Assembly (NCBI GenBank): GCA_037349105.1
Contig: JAYJMM010000042.1
Location: 537,501 to 601,500, forward strand
Length of the DNA stretch: 64,000 nt
Source: Limnomonas spitsbergensis
Taxonomy: Eukaryota; Chlorophyta; Chlorophyceae; Chlamydomonadales
Direction: 5' to 3'
The notes beneath the pieces were generated by a model. That model worked only from the letters and a program-made list of their open reading frames with translations, was not told the DNA's origin and searched no databases. This document shows, in pieces, positions 43,201-55,200 of the stretch (position 1 is its first letter; each line of letters begins with the position of its first letter). The position numbers and the translations under genes are program-made.

Positions 43201-46200
43201 ACTCACTTAGATCGCCACTTGTCACCATCGGCCTGCATAGTCTTCAGCTGCGCTTCCAAGGAGGCCACGCGGTCGGCAAAGCTGGCAGAGTCCCCCTCCA
43301 GCTGGGTGGCTTTGGTCTTGGCCTTGGACAAAAGAGCCTACATGCGGCAGTGCCATGGCTTAGAACAGCGGAATCTTAATTTAGTTCAAGGAAATAACGC
43401 GTATTTGAAACAGCTGACTTGAGCAGCGGAGGCCCAGGCGGGCAAAGTCAATTACCTCCATGTCGTGTTTGGTGGATATGGCCCATAAACATGACCCACA
43501 TTTGGGCTTTGGTGGTCTTATTTGGGCTTTGGTGGTCTTATTTTAGTGTTCATCAAAGCTTGTATACCCAATTCCTACATATGGGTGGTTGCGTGGGCAA
43601 GTAGAGAGCGCACAACCCAAATCCTAGGTCTAGCCCCCACTCCCACAGGCCCCCAGGTATACAACCCAAACCCTAAGTCCACCCCCTGGCCCCCAGGTGT
43701 ACAACCCAAACCCTAAGTCTACCCCCTGGCCCCCAGGTGTACAACCCAAACCCTAAGTCTACCCCCTGGCCCCCAGGTGTACAACCCAAACCCTAAGTCT
43801 ACCCCCTGGCCCCCAGGTGTACAACCCAAACCCTAAGTCCACCCCGTGGCCCCCAGGTGTACAACCCAAACCCTAAGTCTACCCCCTGGCCCCCAGGTGT
43901 ACAACCCAAACCCTAAGTCTACCCCCTGGCCCCCAGGTGTACAACCCAAACCCTAAGTATATCCCCTGGCCCCCAGGTGTACAACCCAAACCCTAAGTCT
44001 ACCCCCTGGCCCCCAGGTGTACAACCCAAACCCTAAGTCTACCCCCTGGCCCCCAGGTGTACAACCCAAACCCTAAGTCTACCCCCTGGCCCCCAGGTGT
44101 ACAACCCAAACCCTAAGTCTACCCCCTGGCCCCCAGGTGTACAACCCAAACCCTAAGTCTACCCCCTGGCCCCCAGGTGTACAACCCAAACCCTAAGTCT
44201 ACCCCCTGGCCCCCAGGTGTACAACCCAAACCCTAAGTCTACCCCCTGGCCCCCAGGTGTACAACCCAAACCCTAAGTCTACCCCCTGGTCCCCAGGTGT
44301 ACAACCCAAACCCTAAGTCTACCCCCTGGCCCCCAGGTGTACAACCCAAACCCTAAGTCTACCCCCTGGCCCCCAGGTGTACAACCCAAACCCTAAGTCT
44401 ACCCCCTGGCCCCCAGGTGTACAACCCAAACCCTAAGTCTACCCCCTGGCCCCCAGGTGTACAACCCAAACCCTAAGTCTACCCCCTGGCCCCCAGGTGT
44501 ACAACCCAAACCCTAAGTCTACCCCCTGGCCCCCAGGTGTACAACCCAAACCCTAAGTCTACCCCCTGGCCCCCAGGTGTACAACCCAAACCCTAAGTCT
44601 ACCCCCTGGCCCCCAGGTGTACAACCCAAACCCTAAGTCTACCCCCTGGCCCCCAGGTGTACAACCCAAACCCTAAGTCTACCCCCTGGCCCCCAGGTGT
44701 ACAACCCAAACCCTAAGTCTACCCCCTGGCCCCCAGGTGTACAACCCAAACCCTAAGTCTACCCCCTGGCCCCCAGGTGTACAACCCAAACCCTAAGTCT
44801 ACCCCCTGGCCCCCAGGTGTACAACCCAAACCCTAAGTCTACCCCCTGGCCCCCAGGTGTACAACCCAAACCCTAAGTCTACCCCCTGGCCCCCAGGTGT
44901 ACAACCCAAACCCTAAGTCTACCCCCTGGCCCCCAGGTGTACAACCCAAACCCTAAGTCTACCCCCTGGCCCCCAGGTGTACAACCCAAACCCTAAGTCT
45001 ACCCCCTGGCCCCCAGGTGTACAACCCAAACCCTAAGTCTACCCCCTGGCCCCCAGGTGTACAACCCAAACCCTAAGTCTACCCCCTGGCCCCCAGGTGT
45101 ACAACCCAAACCCTAAGTCTACCCCCTGGCCCCCAGGTGTACAACCCAAACCCTAAGTCTACCCCCTGGCCCCCAGGTGTACCCTGTACATCCTCATACC
45201 ATCTCCTCTTTCTCAGACTCCCACTCCCTTGCCTCCCAATCTGGGATATGTGCAATTTTCGGAAATCGTGCATGTAGTACGATTTCCCCCAGGAAAAAGT
45301 AGCTGAATTTGCCCAGAAATACGGTGACTGAAACTCAGTTACGTAATTCAGCCACCGTGAGGACCGTAATCGGCCCAGCACTGCTCCTAATTTGCATGCG
45401 GTCTCCCACCTGCAGCTCCAGCAGCTTGGCCTCATGCTGCATTTGCTGCTCTCTCAAACGGACCTCTGCATGCAGCTCCACACTGCGGGCCTTGCCCTCA
45501 ACCACCTGGAGGGAGGGTTTGGGTTTGAATTTCAAGAAGCGACAGCCAGGTTGGGATTTCAAACAATTCGTATTTTGGCATGCAACTCAACACTACGGGC
45601 CTTGCCCTCAACACCACCTCGAGGGATCAGATTTGAATTTCAAGAAGTGTCAGTCAGGTTTGAATTTCAAACAATTCGTATTTTGGCATGCAGCTTAACA
45701 CTGCGGGCCTTGCCCTCAACCACCTGGAGGGATCAGGTTATAATTTCAAGAAGTGTCAGTCAGGTTTGAATTTCAAACATTTGTATGTTAGCATGCAGCT
45801 TAACACTGCGGGCCTTGCCCTCAACCACTTGGAGGGATCCTCTTTCAAATAGGGACAGTCAGGCTTGAATTTCAAATAAGTATGTTGTAAGCATGCAGCT
45901 CCACATTGCGAGCCTTGCCCTCAACCACCTAGAGGGAGGGATCAGGTTCCAAGAAGGGTCAGCCAGGTTTGAAATTTAAACAATTTGTATATTAGCATGC
46001 TGCTCAACCCTGCGGGCCTAGCCCTGACCCCCCTCTTTGCACTCTAACCAAGCATGGTGTGTCCATCAGATTCAGGTGACCATGAGAGGGACAGGACAGC
46101 GTGTGCCAGGGATAGCCTATAGAGGGCTGGATGAGTGTGCCTGCCAGAAGAGGTGACTAGCCGCCCCCCGCCCCCCTCCTCCCTACCCATGCGCCTCCAC

Positions 46201-49200
46201 CCCCTCCCTGCCCCCCTCCTCCCTACCCAGGCGCACCTCCCCACCCTTCCCTCTCCCCCCTCTCCCATCACCTGCCCGCCTAGGCGCCCCATCCCCTCCC
46301 CTCCCTCCTCTCCTCCGTGCCCAGGTGCCTCCCCCTGCCCCCTCCCCGCTCAGGCCCCTCCCTCCCTCCCTCCCTCCTCATTCCCGCCCAAGCCCCTCTC
46401 CCCCCCTCCTCCCCCCTCCCCTTCCCACCCAGCCGCCCCCTCCCTCTCTCCCCTCCCTCCCTCCTCCCCGCCCCCCCCCCCCCCCCTCCCTCTCCCCCAC
46501 ACCTCTTTTGTCTCCCTCATCCGTGCCTCCATGGCGACTGCCTTTGCCTCCGCAGCCTCGGAACGGGCTTGCAGCTCTCCCAGCTGCTGGGCCTGCCTGC
46601 CTCCGGCCTCTTTCAGCCTCAACCCTGAGAGGGCAGGGATTCAAGATCCAGGGTTTACAATCCACATCCCAGGTTTGAGGATCCCGGTTTTTCAGGATCC
46701 AGGTTTCAGGCTCCATGCCCTGCCCTCCCTCCTGCTTGCCGCCTCCCATGAACGCTGGGGTTCTCAGTTACAGCGCCTTCGCACCCAAACAACTTAACCC
46801 TAATCCCTTAACAACAGCCTTCTTCAAAAGGGCCAGGCAGCAGGAGAGAACAAAGGGGGGGGGGGGGAAGCCTGAAGCCTGTTCCAATCACCTTCCGCTG
46901 CGGACTCCGCGGCGCGGGCCTCCGCCGCTTCAGCGCGCGCAGTCACCGCGTGTAGCTCACGTCGCAGCGCCTCCAGCTCCTGCTGAGCCTGCTCCTGAGC
47001 CGCACGACCTGCCTTGTCACTACGGCCCAGCAGCTCCTGCACATTAAAACACAAGCCGGGTTTTTGTTTACTGATGTGTCACACTTCTCCAGCAGCTCCA
47101 TCACTCTTACAGGGGTGACGCGGTGAGGAAGCTGTGCGGAATGTGTGATTATCATTATCTCTACCAGGTCACATCTCAGCCACGTGTTTCCTTGCGTGCC
47201 CTGGAGGCACTCTTGACCTTTGCGTGTTCACACCCTCACCCTCTGTATGTTCACACATTTCCTCAGTATGTCCACACTTTAGCCGTTGTGTACCCGGGCT
47301 GATTTTTTTGTTCCCGTCTCAGGTTTTCTAGAGTTCGGCAGCTGGCCTCACACCTTGTAAAGTCCCAGCAAAAGACATGTCCTGAAGCCACTCTGCGCTA
47401 AGCACATTCATACCCACCCTCAGTATGTTCACACCTCAACGATGGTCCAGTATATGTCCCTTAGAGAACTCAGCCCTACCCTATATACACCCGTTCCAGC
47501 CTGTTCACACCTCCCCTCAGCACGTTCACAACTTCACACCTCAACCATGGTCTCATACATGTCCTTGAGGAACTCTACCCCTGTCCTATTCACACCCCTT
47601 CCTGTCTCTTCACACCTCCCCTCCGCCAGTTCACACCTCAGCGATGGTCCCATACGTATCCTTCAGGAACTACACCCCTCCTATTCACACCCTTTACTGC
47701 CTCTTCACACCTCCCCTCCGCAATTCACACCTCAGCGATGGTCCCGTACGTGTCCTTGAGGAACTCTGCCAGCTTCTGCCACTTGGTGGGTCCGGCAGCC
47801 ATGCTGGCATAGCTCTCCACAAAGGCGCTGATCTGCGCCTGGACTGCGGAGAGTCCCGCACCTGAGCGGGCAGCCTGGGAGTGGCAGGGGGAGGGGAGGG
47901 GGGCGTTAGGGGGAGTGGCAGGGGGAGTGGCAGGGGGGAGGGGAGGGGGGAGGGGCAGGGGGAGGGGAGGGGGGAGGGGCAGGGGGAGGGGCAGGGGGAG
48001 GGGCAGGGGGGAGGGGAGGGGGGAGGGGCAGGGGGAGGGGAGGGGAGAGGGGCAGGGGGAGTGGCAGGGGGAGGGGAGGGGGGTGTTAGGGGGAGTGGAA
48101 GGGGGCAGGGGAGGGGGGAGTGGCAGGAGGAGTGGCAGGGGGAGGGGAGGGGGGCGTTAGGGGGAGTGGCAGGGGGGAGGGGCGGGGGGAGTGGCAGGGG
48201 GAGTGGCAGGGGGGAGGGGAGGAGGGCGTGGCAGGGGGCGTGGCAGGGAGACGGGAGGGGGGCGTTAGGTGGAGGGACAGGGGGAGGGGCAGGGGGGAGG
48301 GGAGGGGGGCGTTAGGGGGAGTGGTAGGGGGAGTGGCAGGGGGAGGGGCAGGGGGAGGGGCAGGGGGAGTGGAGGAAAGAGGGGAGGTGGGAGTGGCAGT
48401 GAGAGGGGCAGGGTGAGGGGAGGGGAGGGGGGCATTAGGGGAAGGGGCAGGGGGGGGTGGCAGGGGGAGTGGCAGGGGGGGGGGGCGGGGGAAGGGGCAG
48501 GGGGAGGGGCAGGGGGAGGGGCAGGGGGGAGGGGGGAGGGGAGGGGGGCGTGGCAGGGGGAGGGGAGGGGGGCGTGGCAGGGGGGAGGGGAGGGGGGCGT
48601 GGCAGGGGGTGGAAAGGGGGGCGTGGCAAGGGGGAGGGGAGGGGGGCATGGCAGGGGGGAGGGGAGGGGGGCGTGGCAGGGGGGAGGGGAGGGGGGCATG
48701 GCAGGGGGGGGGGGGCAGGGGGAGGGGAGGGGGGCGTGGCAGGGGAGGGGGGCGTGGCAGGGGAGGGGGGAGGGAGGAGGGGAGGGGGAGAGGGAAGGGG
48801 GGCGTTAGGGGGAGTGGCAGGGGGAGTGGCAGGGGGGGGGGGAGGGGGGAGGGGCAGGGGAGGGGGGAGGGGCAGGGGGAGGGGAGGGGGGAGGGGAGGG
48901 AGGAGGGGCAGGGGGAGTGGCAGGGGGAGGGGAGGGGGGCGTGGCAGGAGGAGGGGCAGGGGGAGTGGCAGGGGAAGGGGAGGGGGGCATGGCAGGGGGA
49001 GTGGCAGGGGGAGTGGCAGGAGGAGGGGAAGGGGGCGTTAGGGGGAGTGGCAGGGGGAGTGACAGGGGGGAGGGGAGGGGGGAGTGGCAGGGGGAGGGGA
49101 GGGGGGAGTGGCAGGGGGAGGGGAGGGGGGCGTGGCAGGGGGCGTGGCAGGGGGCGTGGCAGGGGGAGGGGCAGAAGGAGGGGAGGGGGGCGTGGCAGGG

Positions 49201-52200
49201 GGCGTGGCAGGGGGAGGAAAGAAGGGCGTTAGGGGCAAGGCGCTGATTGAAGCCTACACCGCGGACAGGCCCACGTCTGAGCGGGGCATCAGAGTGTGGT
49301 AGGAGTTGTGAGGTGGGAGGGTGGTTAGGGTTTAGGGCTTAGGGTTTAGGGCTATGGAGGTGAGGCAGTGTCTTGTGCAACTTGAAAGCATGCAGGGACA
49401 AGGGGGGGGGGAGGGGGTCAGGGCAGATGCAAAGCAATCGAAAAGGGAAAGGTGCCACAATTTTTAAGCAATGATGCCAACCCCCCTCTCTCCCCATTTT
49501 CACATTCACACACCGGGCAATCATCTCGCTTGTCCCCCACGACCCCTGCCCCCCCCCCTTGCACACGAAATACGCATCTCACCTATCTGGTCTCTCCTCT
49601 GCCCCCCCCTGCCCTCCCCTACCACCTCCAGCCCTCCCCTACTCCCTCCTGCCCCCCCCACCGGCACACGTACCTGGGTGATGTTGATCGTTGCCTTGTA
49701 AAGCAGCTCGTTGACAGCAGAGGCCGCCTCGGCCAGCATGCGTCCGCGCACGTCACTGAACCTGGCCTTGACTACCTGCCTGAAGCGCGCCTCGTGGGCA
49801 GCCTGGATTGACGGATCTCCAACGGCAATGTCCTTGAACTCAGCCAGGGCAATGGCCACACAGCGCTGCAGTCAGAGAGGGCGGGAGGAGGACGTGCGAG
49901 GAGAAGGGAAGGGTGTGGAATGGGTTTGGAAGGGAAAGAAGGGAAAGGGAGGGTTGGGTGGAGAGGGGAGGGGCGCAGCCGCGCAGGAGCCTTTCATCAT
50001 TTAAATTTAAATTTAAAGAAGTGTGCAATAAGGTATGCCCGCTGGTAAGCTGGTTGGCGAACCGTATCAGGGTGAGCCCGTACCTCCTATCTTAATTTTA
50101 TTATTTGCAAATCGCCTGTTACAAGTAACCGGCATTCAACGCAGTTCATATCCCGTGACGCACCTCATGCTCCTGGATTAGTGCCGCCTCCTCGGCAGAC
50201 ACGTCGACGTTAAAAGACGCCGAGTAAGCCGCCTCTGCAGCATCCGCCGCTCGGCGACTCTCCTGCTCTGCCACTCCCTGGGGGAGGTTTGAGAGGAAGA
50301 GGTGGAGGTTGAGGAGCAGGCTGGATAGAATTTACAGAGTCCGCGTCGTTGCGTGCCCTTTCATGAGCATTTTGAACGCGCGTGTTTGATTCCAAGCCAA
50401 CCACCGGTCGACGGTTGGAGCTGCCAGGTCAGCATGAGAGCTCAACAGTCAGTCGTGACTCAGCGCCTGTGCCAAGCAGACTGCTGCATATTTCAGGGTG
50501 CTTGAGATCAAAGTCAGCTGCATCACCGCCTATTGCCGCATCGACCCGCTGCAGCAAGATGCCTGCAGCATGGATGAACGGCTGCAGGCTGTCCTGATGG
50601 TTCACATGGCATGCATGACTAGGAAACCTGACAAAAACCCCAAAGCCTGAAAAAACCAAAACCAAACAAAAAAAATGGAAACCCCCGAAACCTGACAAAA
50701 ATCCTGAAATAGGGTTGCCTGCCAGTCTGCCGCCCCTTGTCCCTGCACCTGCCAGGCGGTGGCGATGGTCGGCACTGCGCCGTTGTTCAGAGCTTGCACG
50801 TAGGCCTCGACCAGGCCAGCAAGCACAGGCCCAGTCATGAACTGCGTGCCGAATTTCTTGGCCTCGGCCTTGCTGTAGATCAGGTCAATGAGCTTGTCCA
50901 CCCCCTGCGCATGTCAGGCAGGCAGATAAGGTGGTCAGCATTGAACTACATCAGTCATTAATGAAGTGACAGGATTCATGGAGCAGGTCAATCAGATTGT
51001 CCACCCCCTGCATATGTCCGGCAGGCAGATAACGTGGTCGGGCTATATTAGACATTTCATGATGTGACAGGATTCATGGAGCAGGTAGATCAGCTGGTGC
51101 ACACCCGGCATGCGGCAGAAAGAGATGGTCCACTCTCCACACCCCGCCATGCCACACAAGCATCACTTGACCCTTGATTCAAGCAGCAGGGGGAGGGTCT
51201 GATCCAACACACAGAATGCGCAACAAGCACTCCAAATATAACCAGCCATGCTGCTTAGGCCATGACCTGTAGGCAGGCCGAGGTTTGGATCCCATGGACC
51301 CATGGTAGCAGCCAGCCAAACAGGGCTGTCATATTGCACGTTTCAATAAACACAGAAAAATATCCCAGCCCTAGGCAACCCCCTCTGTCATAACCATGCT
51401 TTGAACGCACATCCCTGACCTCCGGCCTGAGGAAGGTCTGCTCCGTAACCCAACTCCCTGAACTCAGGCCTGAGCAATACCTGCTCCGTAACCCACCTCC
51501 CTGACCTCCGGCCTGAGCAAGACCTGCTCCGTAACCCACCTCCCTGAACTCAGGCCGGAGCAAGGATGGGTCCACATTGTCTAGGTTCACCAGCTGCGCC
51601 TCATCATTCATCGGCCGAACTACAGTGAAGCAATCTCTGCAGGGCATGGGGAGTGTGAAGGAGTGTGAAGAGGGTGGAAGATTGTTAGGGATACTGAAGT
51701 AGTGTGGAGATGTGTGAAGGAGGGTCCAGGTTCACCAGCTGTGCCTCATCCTTCATTGGCCAAAGTACAGGGATGCAATTCCTGAAAGGTTATAAAGATT
51801 GTAAAGGAGCGTGAACAAGTGTGAATGGGTGTGGACGAGTATGTCTGATAATGAAAAGGTGTGAACATGTGCGGATGAGTGTGAAAGAGACTTCAGGTGC
51901 ATGGGCTGCTCCTCATCATTCATTGAAACACAGTGAAGCAATTCCTGCAGGGTAGGAGGAGTAAAGGAGTGTGAAGAAGTGTGAATACATGCGGCTAACT
52001 GCGTGGTTTCTTCAACTACCCCCCAAACACTGGTTCGCCTCTCAGTCACCTACACACACACTATCCCGACACACACTGAGGGAGGCCTGTCCACTGCCCC
52101 CACACAAACACACGACCCTTGGATGGCCTCTCTAGATACCTCATATGATAGGGCTCTGGCGCTGCTTGAGCTCACCTGTCGGGAAAGAGCGCCTTGATGG

Positions 52201-55200
52201 ACGCACGAATGCCATTCTTGGCCACGACAGAGGCCCCGGTGCCCGGCACTGGGAGCAGCGCTGTCTCCAGGTAATCACGCGGGGTCACCTGACGTGGAGG
52301 AGATAGCATGGGGTAAGTGGTGTCCCATACAGGGCGGAGCACCAGCTGGAGTGGGTGATGTCCCAGACAGGAAAGAGCACCAGCTGGAGGTAGTCGCCAG
52401 AAGTTTCCTGCCAGAGGGGACAAAGCATTACATTTTCTGTCCTCAGTGGCTATAAGACAGGCCCCTTAGGACAGGCCCCGTAACTGGGATAGGGAGGAGC
52501 ACCGTCTCAAGCTGGTCACAAGGGGCCGCCTGATAGGGAGTTTGTGTTCGAAATTGTCAAGTTTGCTGTGCATTTTCACTTGAGACAACTCCCAACGCCA
52601 TCGAAGGGTAGTCGTGAGGGGTCGCCTGACGGGAAAGAGAATCGATTCCATGCAGCAGGACGACTAGCCCAAGTAACAAGACTTGCTGTGCCAGCCCCCC
52701 CTCCCCCGCCGTACCAGTATGTCATGCGATGCCAGCTTATATTCACTTACGCGATAAAGAAATAAACACTCCATGCTCTCATCCTCCAGCTTGGGGCAGG
52801 CCACGCACAGATCAGCTACAGTTCAGCTACCTCCTTTGCTTCAGCCCCACCCTGACGCCCTTGATTTCCAGCTTAAGATCAAGCTGCTCACTTCATCTAC
52901 ATTTCATTTACCGGTACCTCCTTTATTTCTGCCCACCCCTTGATGTCCTCGTCTTTCAGCTTGAGAGATTGCTAATTTCCACTACACTTCAGCTACATGT
53001 CAGCTACTTCCTTTGCTTTATTCCCACCTTCACACCCTCTTTTCTAGCTTGAGATATGGCTGGCTACATTTCAGCCACACTTCAGCCACACTTCCTTTAC
53101 CCCAGCCCCTCCGGGACGCCATTTCGTGTAAGATAAAAATCCTACCTGCAGTTACCTTTCAGCTACTTTCTTTGCTTCAGCCTCGTCTTGACGCCCTTGC
53201 CTTCCAGCTTAAGATACAACTATACAAGTTCCTCATTTCAGCTACATTTTGGTTACATTTCAGCTACATTTGGGTTAAATATCTGCTACATTCTGGTTAC
53301 ATTTTCGGCACCTCCTCCCCTCCAGACCCACCTTGACGCCCTCATCTTCCAGCTTGAGGTAGAAGTCGCGCAGCAGCCACAGGAACGCAGGCGTGAAGTC
53401 CCCCAGCCGCTCGTTGCCCCCCCCGGCCTTGACTCTGATGTGCTTGGTCATCTCAGTGACCAGGGACAGGCGGTCTAGAGCAGACTCATCAATGCCCCCC
53501 ATCTGGTTGTACACAAACAGGCTCGAGAGGAGGACGGCCAGGGAGAAAATCTGCGTACTGTACTGGGCCGTCTGTGAGGGGTGGACGGAAAGAGGGACAG
53601 AGGAGAGGGTTCAGGGGAGAGAGGCTGGGGAGGGATGTCAGGGAGAAGATCTGCGTGCTGTACTGGGCTGTCTGCGAGGGGTGGACGGAAAGAGGGACAG
53701 AGGAGAGGGTTCAGGGGAGAGAGGCTGGGGAGGGGTGCCAGGGAAAAAATCTGCGTGCTGTCCTGAGCCGTCTAGCAAAAGGGAGATAGGGCTTGCTGCT
53801 TCATGCTCCTCCGGCCATACCGCATGATGTACTGCATGTTTTTTTATGTACATCCTTGTACAGCCTGATCCTGTCCCCCACACGCACCCGGTCCTGTGTG
53901 TTGACAACTAGTGGCACCAGGAAGCGCTGGCTACTGTACCGTATTATGTACCGCCGTGTAACACCGTGTAGTGCCTGATCTTGTCCCACTCACAAACTTG
54001 GCTCCACATATGGGTCCTGTATGTACCCAGCAGCACCACAACTTGATGGCTGCCATGTACTGCATGTACGCCCTGATCCTGTCCCGCACACGCACCCGGT
54101 CCCACTGGTTGAAATCTCTGAGTCTAACAGCACCAGATAATACTTGCTGCCATCGGCGGTAACACGCATTGGTGCCCTGTACTGCGTGATGCACTGCTTT
54201 GTACTGCAATGTACTGCCTGGTTCTGATTTGCATGAACACTTGGTCCCACGCGTCAATTCCCTCTGTGCCGCAGCCTGTACCGCATGATGGCTGCCATGT
54301 ACTGCCTGGTCCCGTCCCGCACACACACCTGGTCCCACGCGTCAATTCCCTCTGTGTCCAACAGCACCAGATAGTGCTTGCTCCCGTCTGCGTTTACGTG
54401 CGGCTGCGGCTCTGACCACATCCACAGCCCCTTGGTGCAGGGGCGGTGCGTGGGGCCTACCACAAAGCCCTTGCCAGCAGTGCCCTTGAGGAGGCGATTC
54501 AGGATGTAGCTCTTGCCCTGGCGCGCACGCCCACACACGGCCACGACACCCAGGGGGGCGTGCACCTGCGGAGAGTTCAGGTAAGGGATCAGAAGAGTGC
54601 GGTGGACGGCAATTCACGAGAGTGGCCAGCGCGGTTTTGATTTTTGAAAGCCTGTTTTGGCATGAGGAATGGAAAAAATATCCTGGACAGCGGGAGGCTC
54701 TTCATAGCAAAAAAAAATCCTGGATGGCGGGAGGTTTTTCTTAGCAATGCAAAAAGTATCCTGGACAGCGGGAGGCTTGTCTGAGCAATGCAAAAAGTAT
54801 CCTGGACAGCGGAGGCTTGTCTGAGCATGAGGAATGAGGAAGCACATCCTGATTAGGACAGATGCCGCAGAAGGCCTGTCTTGGCAGGAGGCCTGATGAT
54901 AAATTATGTTGATGGGAGGCAGAAGGTCGCGTTAAGGCTAATACAGCGCTAGGAAGAGGATCGATTGACATCGGATGTTTCTCCTTGCTTGGCGGGGGCA
55001 TACAGTATGACCATCTCTGGCTGCGAACCCCCGATGGGGTCCTAGGCTAGTGGGGTTAGAGGCATGTGTGGCTTGGGACCGCCCAGGGAGGTGCAGGGAG
55101 ATGGATTTGGCAAGGATGGAAGGTTATTGGACGATGCGTTTCAGATTTTGCCGTATCTTGTGAGGCACGGAGGTTCTCTCAGCTTTCTCACAGCAGATTA

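Noticed and set aside
43640..45182. Regular repeat resembling a CRISPR array
   Set aside because: Units are contiguous with no unique spacers, and the setting is eukaryotic; it is a minisatellite. The same holds for the other arrays.
47881..49246. Gly/Arg-rich and Pro/Ser-rich long ORFs on both strands
   Set aside because: Low-complexity G-rich array grown from the GBP exon 9 acceptor; no codon bias and no conserved feature.
50480..50610. Open minus-strand segment reading LQPFIHAAGILLQRVDAAIG between GBP exons 6 and 7
   Set aside because: Exons 6 and 7 join in phase and match the GBP family without it; it would interrupt the helical domain.
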